Positions 9,892 through 19,579 of a stretch of 64,000 nt of DNA are shown here, in pieces; the stretch's first letter is position 1; each line of letters begins with the position of its first letter. This stretch comes from Asparagopsis taxiformis. Lineage: Eukaryota > Rhodophyta > Florideophyceae > Bonnemaisoniales > Bonnemaisoniaceae. The stretch lies in assembly GCA_030407315.1 (NCBI GenBank), contig JALQPE010002749.1:1-64000 (forward strand), read 5' to 3'. Made by a program: the position numbers and the translations under genes. The notes below the pieces were generated by a model. That model was not told the DNA's origin. It saw only the letters and a program-made list of their open reading frames with translations, and ran no database searches.

Positions 9892-12800
9892 ATGGCGGAT
9901 ACGCATTTCAGCAGTTTGTTTTCAACGGTTTGCGGCGATCAAGTGAGCGCGTCAGCGGAGTCGCGCGGACTCAAGCGCGGCGTCGATGTCAATTTGTTTG
10001 CGGACGTGGACGGTGCGGCTGTGCATATTGGGACGGCTTCGGTGAGCACTGCTGGTGGCGATGTTGGCCTTCCGCGCACGCTGCACAACCACAAGCTGCC
10101 GGAAACCGACGAGGCCGACTACATCGTCGTGCGCAACATTGCGACTAAGGACAAGTTCAAGGACCTCCCGTTCCCGTACATGTTTGATGGCGCCGAGGGA
10201 CCGCCGGAGACGATGGGTGGAGCATACGCCGCGGCGTTTTACCCTTGGGATACTCGGATGATGCGCCCCGCTGCGGAGGATGGCCCTAGCGACATTCGTA
10301 CCCCTGCTGCAGCGTCAAACTTCAACGCAGCGACGAACCAGGCCAGCTCGGGACGGATGCCCAGTACCGGTCCGGCAGGCGAAATCACTGGTTCGGGGGG
10401 TACGAAGCATCCAGCACGCTCCGTCCCGGTTTCGGGAGGCACGAAGCGCCCTGCTCGCTCTGCAAGACCCTCCAGTGGAGGCACGAAGCACCCTGCTCGC
10501 TCCAACGTCACCGAAGCTACTACGCAGGACGTAACCGAAGTGGACGACGAACCGGAGGTGGCGGAAAGCATTCGTGAGCAGCAGGGGACGCAAATTACGG
10601 TGCCCAAGTTTGTGACGTCGGATTACGTCGGAGAAGGAGCGACTGTGCTGGTGAGGCAGCTAGTGGAACCGGCCGTGACCCTTCGGGATGTGAAAGAAGA
10701 CCACGTGGAGGACCTGCGCAACAATATGTTGGCTGTGGGGTATGTGAGCTCTTCGCGTATCACTGTGACGGTGCTGAGGTCGCAGAACACGCATCTGCCC
10801 GCCGACACGCGTCTGTTCCAGAATGGCAAATTCCATGCCAATGCGAACGTGACCGTGATCGACGGACTGCATCGTCTCAATGCTATGCATAGCATTGCCG
10901 ATGACTTCACGCGCCTCACCCGTATGCACAGAACCAAGCTGCCACAGGACGCAAACCGCTTGCGCTGGGTTACTCAGCCTCTGGATGTGTACTACCTTCG
11001 CCGCAAGGACGACAGTGATCTTCAGCCTCATGAGATCATCCACAAGAGTGCAGAGTCGAACCATACGACTGGGACGCAACTGACGGAGCGCTCCCTGGTT
11101 CGAATCTTGTCGTCCATCCAGCAGTTCATCCGTACGATTGCTGTTGCAAATAACGTGGAAAACGCTGGCGACTTGCGTGAGTCTGATGTCATCCGAACAT
11201 TGTTCGAGGCGCAGTTCATGGGGATGATGAATTCAACGAACACGGCCCGGCGGTGGACGCGTTTGGCTATAGCAACGCTGAAGCATCCTGTTCTCGACGA
11301 AGTGTTGCGTGAGCTGAACAATTCCGAGCGCCGCAACGAGATTGGGATAACGCACCTGGACCACAAGATAGTGCGCGAGTTGCTGGAAGAAAACTTTGTC
11401 TTCGTCTTGCGTGGTCTTTCGGAGTACTTGAACCCTGCTCATGGTGGACGTCCGGATGGACGCTTTGACGTGAACGACTTCTATACATACGTCCGTCGCG
11501 TGACTGCAATAGCAAATTCTCTGTACGCTGCGTATGGGCGCCCAAAGAGTATTATGCGCAAGTCATTTCTGAGCACAGAGATGGCAATTGGGTCGGTTAA
11601 GCAGCCGAAGGAGTTGCAATGGCATCTCACCAATGCCATTGCAATGTATAGAGGGGACGACCGGAGCAGTGAGGTTCGAATGCGACGGAGAACCACGCGT
11701 TTACAGGATTTGGAAACGAACTTGAAAGAGTTTTTCAATCCGACATTGAAGAAGAAGACTAAGGCTCGACGCAAACGCCGCCCTTCTGCTGCCAATGTGA
11801 GACTCACTCACAAGAAGCAGCGGAATGTCGAACATGAGCCTGCTTCGCATGGCATCCGCCGCCGTTCACAGCGACTTCGCTCGACGGGGAGCACACGCCT
11901 CGAGGAAGAAGAGCCGGTTGTGGTACAACAATCCGCCGGGGAAGAAGAGCAGGCCGTTGTTGATAAACCCACCGATCAACAACAAGCCACTGCTTCCGGT
12001 GATGAGGTTGACGAAGACTCCGCCCGTTCCCCCGATTCTGCCGTTGAGATTGTCCCCCAAGATAACCAACGTGCTGGTGCGACTCCCTCCAACCAAGAAT
12101 CTGTCCATAACGTTTCGGACGAGGAAGAAAACAACAGTGCAGACGAGGGCCAAGTCGAAAGCAAGGGGGTCCGCGAAGTGACAATTACATTCACTGTTCC
12201 GGAAGGAGTCGAAGTCGATGAAGACGGTTACATCATTCGTGACTCTCCTTCTGAACACGACCTCCTGTTCGACGACCGGATGCCATCTCTTCCCGACGAT
12301 TTCGAAGTCAAAGACCGAGCTGAAGGGCATCATCTGGCGCAGCGTCCCGCGGACGTCATCGCATCGGTGAGGGTTGGTTGTCTGCCCCCGATTGAGCTCA
12401 GGTTGTTATTGGAGAGTGTGGAAATCGATGAGGAGGGCAGAGAGGTGAGGTATTTGAAGCAAGTGGCGATGGACCCTGTGTTTGAGGGGCTGCATATTCC
12501 GGAACAACATCGGGCTCGTCATCTTGTTTTCGAGATCGACACCATCTATCCGATGTTTTTCGCAGCGTGGAAGATGGCTGCCAAGGCGATGTGTGAGCCT
12601 ACATCGACGTTTCTACCCTCGAGGCTGGACTTCGCCCAGGTTGCGCGAATGTCTACAAGCTGGAAGGATTCGTATGAGGCCGGCACTGGTATGGCGTACT
12701 TCCACAATTGCCGAACGGAAATCAACGAGCGAGGGTATACGGTGATGCACAATTTCGCGGATGTAAGCTACCTCGATGCGTCGGACAAGTTCCCATTTGA

Positions 12801-13164
12801 CTTGGGTCTCATGGAAGAAATTCCTAACCAGGAATTGTTTCGGTACTTTTGGGAACATGGGAGGGGGAGGAGGTGCACAAGGACCCTGGGAAACCGGCAG
12901 CTGTGGAGTCCCATTGTCAATACTGGGGACGATGAAACAGATGAGAAGAACCGGAATGAGGGGAGGGCTCGCTTCACGTCTACGCGCCACTGCCTGGTTG
13001 ACTATGCCGAGAACGATGAGACGCATATCGACCGGTTCAAGTTTGTGACGCGGCGAGCCCTGCTGGATGTGTGGTTGGGAATCCTTGTCCGGCTGATAGG
13101 GCTGGAGGAGTGCGGTTTACGGGAGAAAAACTTGTCATGCCGGCATCTGGGGGACGGTTTTTGA
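9892..13164 (+). CDS. ParB-like domain protein, N-terminal part of a ParB-dioxygenase gene
   Basis: The start is taken as the ATG at 9892 (context CAATCATGG). The frame upstream has no better ATG. Three GGTK(H/R)PARS repeats near residues 165-205 look like short basic DNA- or chromatin-contact peptides. A ParB/sulfiredoxin-fold domain spans about 245-400, with IDGLHRLNAM around residues 323-332 matching the D-G-x-H-R box of ParB-like nucleases/NTPases. Next come a helical region and then a highly basic stretch (KKKTKARRKRRP) and acidic low-complexity stretch (about 620-780). After about residue 820 comes a globular domain (FRYFWEHGRG, FTSTRHCLVDY) that leads into the dioxygenase core in the next frame. 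The frame ends at 13164 after ECGLREKNLSCRHLGDGF. Continuing sense lies in another frame from about 13128, so one base was probably lost or gained in the AAAAA run near 13123-13128. Confidence 0.7.
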   Translation: MADTHFSSLFSTVCGDQVSASAESRGLKRGVDVNLFADVDGAAVHIGTASVSTAGGDVGLPRTLHNHKLPETDEADYIVVRNIATKDKFKDLPFPYMFDGAEGPPETMGGAYAAAFYPWDTRMMRPAAEDGPSDIRTPAAASNFNAATNQASSGRMPSTGPAGEITGSGGTKHPARSVPVSGGTKRPARSARPSSGGTKHPARSNVTEATTQDVTEVDDEPEVAESIREQQGTQITVPKFVTSDYVGEGATVLVRQLVEPAVTLRDVKEDHVEDLRNNMLAVGYVSSSRITVTVLRSQNTHLPADTRLFQNGKFHANANVTVIDGLHRLNAMHSIADDFTRLTRMHRTKLPQDANRLRWVTQPLDVYYLRRKDDSDLQPHEIIHKSAESNHTTGTQLTERSLVRILSSIQQFIRTIAVANNVENAGDLRESDVIRTLFEAQFMGMMNSTNTARRWTRLAIATLKHPVLDEVLRELNNSERRNEIGITHLDHKIVRELLEENFVFVLRGLSEYLNPAHGGRPDGRFDVNDFYTYVRRVTAIANSLYAAYGRPKSIMRKSFLSTEMAIGSVKQPKELQWHLTNAIAMYRGDDRSSEVRMRRRTTRLQDLETNLKEFFNPTLKKKTKARRKRRPSAANVRLTHKKQRNVEHEPASHGIRRRSQRLRSTGSTRLEEEEPVVVQQSAGEEEQAVVDKPTDQQQATASGDEVDEDSARSPDSAVEIVPQDNQRAGATPSNQESVHNVSDEEENNSADEGQVESKGVREVTITFTVPEGVEVDEDGYIIRDSPSEHDLLFDDRMPSLPDDFEVKDRAEGHHLAQRPADVIASVRVGCLPPIELRLLLESVEIDEEGREVRYLKQVAMDPVFEGLHIPEQHRARHLVFEIDTIYPMFFAAWKMAAKAMCEPTSTFLPSRLDFAQVARMSTSWKDSYEAGTGMAYFHNCRTEINERGYTVMHNFADVSYLDASDKFPFDLGLMEEIPNQELFRYFWEHGRGRRCTRTLGNRQLWSPIVNTGDDETDEKNRNEGRARFTSTRHCLVDYAENDETHIDRFKFVTRRALLDVWLGILVRLIGLEECGLREKNLSCRHLGDGF

Positions 13165-13817
13165 TAACGGGAAAGGGGTGTCCTCGGCAGGTCCCACACA
13201 ATGATTTCCCTGTTCCTCCTCGCGACCGCAAAGATCAACTTCCGGGTTACTTTGTTATTGCCAACGGAGATGACCCATTCCCTATCTGGGTGTGTCCAGG
13301 GTCCCACAAGTACGTCTTTTCCAAAGCGCTGGAATTAGATATGTACGCCAAGACGATGAAGCTGAAGAAGGTAATCGTTCCGCCACGTTCAGTCTTCATC
13401 GGTCACGGCCATGTACAACATGCCGGGGCAGGGCATGTCGACAGAGTTGTGTCACACACGACAACGAGGTATCACACGTATTTCAGGAATGCGTCGTATC
13501 CGATTCCCGACAATGTTTCGTTTGGTTTCATCAGGCGGTTGGGATTCGAAGAAGAAGTAATCGCCAATGCTCCGCGCCGGTCTGCCAGGCAAAGTCAACC
13601 GGCACCTGTCAATGTTCGCCACAAGACAGTTGTTCCCATCCCGGTCAAGAAAGATCGTAGGCCGAAGACAGGGCAGCTCGGAATGATGCGGATGAAGAAG
13701 ACAGAACCACGCAAGGATATAGCCTACACAATTAGAGGGGTCCCGATAGTGCCTATTCTGCCGGGAGATCCTGAATATAGTGAGGACGAAGACGAAGAAG
13801 AATTTTCCGACGGCTAG
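13071..13817 (+). CDS. 2-oxoglutarate/Fe(II) dioxygenase-like domain, C-terminal part of the ParB gene
   Basis: This frame carries the signature of a double-stranded beta-helix dioxygenase. An H-x-D pair occurs as QVPHNDFP (His codon 13197-13199, Asp codon 13203-13205). A core strand GYFVIANGDDPFPIWVCPGS follows, then the distal His in FIGHGHVQHAGAGH and a basic residue in RYHTYF that could hold 2-oxoglutarate. Enzymes of this fold oxidise nucleic-acid bases, protein side chains or small molecules. Its fusion to a ParB-like domain points to a DNA or chromatin substrate, which is inference. The tail is basic and then acidic (YSEDEDEEEFSDG). The nominal start at 13071 is a GTG inside the upstream gene, so I regard this as the 3' half of one ~1,309-codon gene starting at 9892, separated by a 1-base frame break near 13125. 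Confidence 0.7.
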   Translation: MVGNPCPADRAGGVRFTGEKLVMPASGGRFLITGKGCPRQVPHNDFPVPPRDRKDQLPGYFVIANGDDPFPIWVCPGSHKYVFSKALELDMYAKTMKLKKVIVPPRSVFIGHGHVQHAGAGHVDRVVSHTTTRYHTYFRNASYPIPDNVSFGFIRRLGFEEEVIANAPRRSARQSQPAPVNVRHKTVVPIPVKKDRRPKTGQLGMMRMKKTEPRKDIAYTIRGVPIVPILPGDPEYSEDEDEEEFSDG

Positions 13818-14084
13818 ATAGCTTAACAACTACTACTTTGGTAAACAATTATCGAGAATATAATCATCTCCTTTATCACTTCCAATCTATGAACCTAGTA
13901 TAATGTACTTCCGTTCCATGCTTTCAAACTAGATTGTCCATTCCCTCGTGGGTTGGAGCATGATTTCCAGGACGATTCCCTCACATCTCTAGACTCGATG
14001 GTCTATGCTAGAAATAGCAGAACAATTGGGTTTGTACGTGCTTCATCGCCTACTTGCTTCCGGTAATGGGTGGACGTGCACGAT

Positions 14085-16115
14085 ACACGATCAACCTGAA
14101 ATGGACGTCCGGTGGATGTCCAGCTCAGATGCATTGCTGGCCAGCCCAGAAACTCTACAATTCGGGCAGAAAAAAATATTGCAAAAAACATCGATTTGGG
14201 CGGTCGATTGTGCCGTACGGCACACCCCCATCTCAAAAACATGTTCACATGTGCATGTTTTTGAGAATAGCCCAAATTTTAATTCAAATCAGGGTGTCTA
14301 ATTTGGCCATAACGGCCCCAGGAACCGGCCGCCGCCCCGAGCGGGGTCATCACTGGCTTCTGTAAGCACTAACTGTAAGCCAAAATCGCGTCTTACGAAG
14401 GTTCGATTCCAGGCTTGAAGCCTAAGTTATGCTTGGGTGACATCTTTTTCCCTGTTTCATCATGGTCCCGCCTTACTCCCTCAACACAAACACTACTCAC
14501 CTATCACGTTACTCATATTCCGTGTACTTTGTATTAGTAGTGAACCCGCTGGCTTAGTTTCTGCAATGCGTGGATGTAGGCAGCACACGACCAACCTGAA
14601 ATGGACGTCCGGTGGATGTCCAGCTCAGATGCATTGCTGGCCAGCCCAGAAATTCTACAATTTCGGGCACAAAAAAACTATTGCAAAAAACATCGATTTC
14701 AGCGGGTGGATTGTGCCGTACGGCACACCCCCATCTCAAAAACATGTTCACATGTGCATGTTTTTGAGAATAGCCCAAATTTTAATTCAAATCAGGGTGT
14801 CTAATTTGGCCACAACGGCCCCAGGAACCGGCCGCCGCCCGAGCGGGGTCATCACTGGCTTCTGTAAGCACTAACTGTGAGGCTAAATGGCTCCGAAAGA
14901 TGGGTCGATTCCAGGCTTCAAGCCTAAGTTATGCTGGGTGACATCTTTTTCCCTGTTTCATCATGTCCCGCTTTACTCCCTCAACACAAACACTACTCAC
15001 CTATCACGTTACTCATATTCCGTGTACTTTGTATAGTAGTGAACCCGCTGGCTTAGTTTCTGCAATGCGTGGATGTAGGCAGCACACGACCAACCTGAAA
15101 TGGACGTCCGGTGGATGTCTAGCTCAGATGCACTGCTGGCCAGCCCAGAAATTCTAAAATTTCGGGCACAAAAAATCTTGCAAAAATCAACGATTTGGGC
15201 GGTCGATTGTGCCGTACGGCACACCCCCATCTCAAAAACATGTTCACATGTGCATGTTTTTGAGAATAGCCCAAATTTTAATTCAAATCAGGGTGTCTAA
15301 TTTGGCCACAACGGCCCCAGGAACCGGCCGCCGCCCCGAGCGGGGCCATCACTGGCTTCTGTAAGCACTAACTGTGAGGCTAAATGGCTCCGAAAGATGG
15401 GTCGATTCCAGGCTTCAAGCCTAAGTTATGCTTGGGTGACATCTTTTTCCCTGTTTCATCATGGTCCCGCCTTACTCCCTCAACACAAACACTACTCACC
15501 TATCACGTTACTCATATTCCGTGTACTTTGTATTAGTAGTGAACCCGCTGGCTTAGTTTCTGCAATGCGTGGATGTAGGCAGCACACGACCAACCTGAAA
15601 TGGACGTCCGGTGGATGTCCAGCTCAGATGCACTGCTGGCCAGCCCAGAAATTCTAAAATTTCGGGCACAAAAAATCTTGCAAAAAATCAACGATTTGGG
15701 CGGTCGATTGTGCCGTACGGCACACCCCCCATCTCAAAAACATGTTCACATGTGCATGTTTTTGAGAATAGCCCAAATTTTAATTCAAATCAGGGTGTCT
15801 AATTTGGCCACAACGGCCCCAGGAACCGACCGCCGGCCCCGATCGGGGGCTATCACTGGCGTCTGTAAGCACCAACTGTAAGCCGGAGCCGGCTGCCGCC
15901 CCGATCGGGGCTATCACTGGCTTCTATTAGCACCAACTGTAAGCCAAAATCGCGTCTCACGAAGGGTCGATTTCAGGCTCAACACGTCAGGGAAAGGTCT
16001 TGGTCCTTGTTTCATCATGGTCCCGCCCCACCCTCTCGCGACCAACCTGAAATGGACGTCCGGTGGATGTCCAGCTCGATTGCATTGCTGGCCAGCCCAG
16101 AAATTCTAAAATTTC
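14085..16115 (+). repeat. Tandem array 2 of the ~500-bp palindrome unit
   Basis: The CAACCTGAAATGGACGTCC block begins at 14092, 14592, 15091, 15591 and, truncated, 16043. The first four units repeat every 499-500 bp in direct orientation with few differences. Palindromes GTGCCGTACGGCAC lie at 14210-14223, 14713-14726, 15209-15222 and 15710-15723. The last unit stops before its palindrome. A short extra copy of the CCGCCCCGATCGGGGCTATC block occurs near 15885-15950. The orientation matches array 1, so the ParB-dioxygenase gene is bracketed by direct copies of one satellite-like repeat. Confidence 0.9.
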
Positions 16116-17484
16116 CGAAAAATCAATTTGGTGGCCCAGCATCTCCTGTGCCGAAAATTCCCGCACTCAGTTCTGATATACGTCTAGACTTGTTTCCCAC
16201 TTGTACGCATCAGGGAAGGCGTCACGGAAGGTTGACACTACGCTACTTGTGTACCGCGTCGTCTGAAATAGCGAGTAGTGTTTGTTGTATAGTTGTGGAG
16301 TATGCGTCTAGTGGTTTGTAAAGCTTGCAGAACGGGATAGGGATGTGGGTGGCCCTATTTTATGAATACATGAGTACCAATATTCAGGGTTGACAAAGCG
16401 GAAAGGCATAGGCTCATACATGTTTGAGATTGCATAGTAGAGAAAATATTTTCATCGAAATTTACATGGAGCTGATGGAGGTTTTAAGGATGAGGTATGA
16501 GAGGAAGAAAATTCTTCTGTGGTATGAGGATGTGTTCTGTGGGGGGATGGAATCTTGGGATGGTACAGGGGGAGGTGGAAATGTACGGAGTGCGGGTTTA
16601 GAATGGATTGTGATTCGGAGAGGAGTGCCGACAAGCATATTATGGGGATTGGGAGACGCTGCGGGTGTTGGGGTAGTGAGGGCGGAGGAGGTGTTTAGGT
16701 GGGACCGTAGGAGGGTGCGGTTGAAGGCGCCGAGAGGAGGGGTTTTTAGGAAAGTGAGGAGAAAGAAGGGGAGGGGTGGCGTCTGTTCTGGCTGTGGTGA
16801 GTGGGGATGTGATGGAGAAGAAGGGGTTATTGTATTTGGGGAGGGAGGGGAGTGGGAGGAAGGGTGCGAAGTGGGGGGTTGATATGTGTTTCAGAGCGGG
16901 GAGGTTTCTGGGGATACGGCGGGGAGCCACCCCGCAGTGCGGGAGCGTGGGCCGGTGGTGGTGGTGTATACGGTATCGAAGATGCGGATGGCGTGGGGGC
17001 ATGGAGCAGCTGAGGGAGGGAGGGGTGGAGCAGGTCGGGTACGGGATGGGGAGTGAGAGGTTTTGGAAGAGTAAGCTGCAGGGGAAGTTTGTGTAGAGGG
17101 CGAAGGAGAGGGGTTGAGGGTAGAGGAGAGAGGGTACTGAAGAACAATACGTTTCAAAGGTGATGGGGGAGAGCATGGTCGAGGAGATAGGGGGTGTTTT
17201 GCCCTATTCTGAGGTAGTATGAGGACTGGTTATACGAAATCTGTACGGTAGAGCAGAAAAGTAGGTATGGAATGGAGGTGTGCACCGTGGAAGCGGGGAT
17301 AGGTATCTGAAAATGCGTGCTAGAGTGGTATTGGGGGTGTTTGAGGTACAGTACGGGGAGGTGAGCACCAACAGGAAGGGGGTGTGAGCGAGAGGATGAA
17401 AAAATTAAAGACGAAATTGGAGTCGACCGACAAGGAAAAATAGAGTGGTCGCCGTGATGGATGCGGACATCCATGTCGAGCACG
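16116..17484. other. Gene-free, strongly strand-skewed stretch
   Basis: From about 16,420 to 17,480 the plus strand is dominated by G with A/T and very little C. On the minus strand it therefore reads as Pro/Ser/Leu/His-rich peptides with no domain. The skew resembles the Pyr-rich leaders upstream of the NLR genes (in reverse orientation), so this might be a remnant of such a leader. I see no homologous block that proves it. Confidence 0.35.
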
Positions 17485-17750
17485 GCGGCAGAAATTTCTG
17501 GGGTCGAAATTTTTGAATTTCTGAACCGGCGCCCGTCCTAGGTGGACATAGACATGGCGGAAGTCCATCCCGAGGGGGACATCCGTGGTACTAGAAACAT
17601 TGAATGTCGCCCTAGTAATACTAGACGTACTAGACCGCATGGACGTCCAGTTCTAGGCGGACATCCAAAAATACTGGAGAACATGGACGTCCGCCTAGTA
17701 ATACTAGGTGTACTAGAGGTTGTGGACGTCCGCGTCCATTTCCGAGAACA
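17485..17750 (+). repeat. Short tandem repeats at the 5' edge of the DIRS-like element
   Basis: A unit containing CCTAGTAATACTAG, a TGTACTAGA/CGTACTAGA block and TGGACGTCC occurs at about 17612-17655 and again at about 17692-17735, a period of ~80 bp. Further short GGACATCC/GGACGTCC motifs are scattered from 17468. The motifs are near-palindromic (CTAGTAATACTAG, GGACGTCC). They sit immediately upstream of the reverse-transcriptase relic and could be part of its terminal or internal repeats. Confidence 0.6.
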
Positions 17751-17829
17751 CAGACGCTTCCGCTCCTGGGTAGCGGACCCTGTCGGTGAATATTTCACCC
17801 AACCATTGGTCGACGCGGCCGCTTCAGGC

Positions 17830-18535
17830 TTCCCTTTCCCCAAACCCTGCGTGCACGCGCTAGAGGGGCACTACCCTACTATCCTGGATAAGGCATACGC
17901 AGTAGGAGTTGTATCATGGTCCGATCCGAAATCGGAAACTCCACAATACAATGAATTAGCGACAAAACTAACGATGACATCGTTCGCCGTCCGCAAGGAT
18001 GCCCAAAGTGACAGAATGATCAGCTGGCCTAGATTCCAGAACGAATTTATGCCTGAGCCACCTCTCATCCAGCTACCCAGCCCAGACTTATTCAATCACA
18101 TTCGTCTCCCTACAGACTCCAAGCTGTCAGGGTTTATTTTGATATAGAAAACATGTTTCACAACATACGATTGCCGCTGGCTTTGTCTCGGCTCATGCCC
18201 CTCTCACCTGTAAGAGCTTCCACTCTCAGTACTACTACGCTTGAAAACTCAGAACGGCGTTTGACAGGCAGATTTCTCCTGACGAATTCATTCGCCCGCT
18301 GCAAGCTACACTACCAATGGGATTTAAATGGGCTGTTTACATTGCCCATACTATCGCAAAACGCTGCATGGAGCGTGCATTCGGCATTCTGCGCCTTTCT
18401 TCAGTGTCAGTTACCATACCGAAAACAACACGCTTGGTACCCTTACAACGAGCAAATGGCTTAATCCGGCTTCACTTGGAGATGTACTGCTACTTCACAT
18501 CCTAGATGACATTAACCCCATATGCATTAATTAGA
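17830..18535 (+). pseudogene. Reverse transcriptase relic of the DIRS-like element
   Basis: The order of motifs is that of a reverse transcriptase but lies in three frames. MTSFAVRKDAQSDRMISWPR comes near 17970-18030. FDIENMFHNIRLP (the first catalytic-Asp block) follows from about 18137, in a different frame from the preceding LPTDSKLSGF. LPMGFKWAVYIAHTIAKRCM starts near 18312, and HILDDINPI, equivalent to the Y-x-D-D box, near 18497. The frame breaks near 18135, 18300 and 18490 make this non-functional. Confidence 0.7.
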
Positions 18536-18623
18536 GCCTGAAGCGATAATAGAGTTTAACCGAGTCTGTGACCACGTTTTCCAATCCTTCGGACTTCCGC
18601 GCAAAGCGTCTAAATCATCACCT

Positions 18624-19452
18624 ATGGGAAGTGTAATTACATCATCTATGCCGTTCATGGGATGGATGGTTCACCTTGATAGACAGGCTATGAGACCAAT
18701 GGCGAGCAAACTCCGATCAGCTGTTGCGCACACATTGCGTGTCATATCCGGTAACCGCATTTCTCCAAGCGAGTTGCAGTCCACGATTGGACGCTTGGTA
18801 TGGATTGCGTTGGGAATACGCCCATTGCTCTCCACACTCCTACACTCCTTTCATTATGTCAACAACGGCAAATCGCAAAACAGACCTTTAGCCCCAGTGG
18901 TAAAGCGCGAATTGTTCACAGTGGTGCGCCTCCTGCCGATGTCTTCTGTCCGTCTCCAGCGCCCTACGTGGAATATGATTGTCGCCTTCGATGCATCTAA
19001 CACCGCAGCAGGGGTCTGCTTCGCACGACTAAACGAGCGGAAACAGTAAGGCCCTCGAGGACTATGTTTTATCCGATCCTGCACATCGCAGCACCCTCGA
19101 GCAGGTGAAATTACATGCACTCGTTAAAAGCCTGGATTGGTCAGTCGCATTCTCGCATAAATGGAGCCGTCATGAACACATCAATGCCCTAGAAGCACAC
19201 GCCGCCGTCCTGGCCATCGACTGGGCGGCATCTTACCCAATCACTGGTAACCGCCTGTTAATTATCTCCGATTCATTGGTTGTCATAGGTGCTCTACAGA
19301 AAGGGAGATCTTCATCACTAGATCTCGCCCTTCCTTGCCGCCGCTTCGCTGCACTCGCTATTGCACACGACATACAACCTCTTTTCATACACGTCCCATC
19401 CGAGAGCAACCCCGCCGACGGCCCGTCCAGACATCGCAGTTCGCGGACGTAG
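18624..19452 (+). pseudogene. RNase H relic of the DIRS-like element
   Basis: The first frame (18624-19049) reads from MPFMGWMVHLD, the post-RT 'F-x-G-W' block, to IVAFDASNTAAGVCFA, which holds the first RNase H aspartate. After a frameshift near 19050 the second frame (to 19452) continues with INALEAHAAVLAIDWAASYP, LLIISDSLVVIGALQKGRSS and VPSESNPADGPSR. These are the Glu, Asp and terminal blocks of a DIRS/Ngaro-type RNase H. The enzyme would remove template RNA during reverse transcription. The frameshift disables it. Confidence 0.7.
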
Positions 19453-19579
19453 CTTCCCTAGCCGATATCTACATCGGAAGGGCGTGTCAGAAGGGAATCG
19501 TCCAGGTAAGAAATAATTGTTCGGCAATAGTATTGCCGCCTGCGATACAAGTGAGAATCCGAAGAACGTTTGGTGCTCC

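Noticed and set aside
14085..16115. Possible CRISPR-like array
   Set aside because: The repeat period is ~500 bp with the whole unit conserved. There are no short repeats separated by unique spacers and the context is eukaryotic.
16640..17176. 178-codon minus-strand Pro/Ser/His-rich frame
   Set aside because: It is explained by the extreme strand composition of the stretch. It has no domain, and other frames there are equally open.
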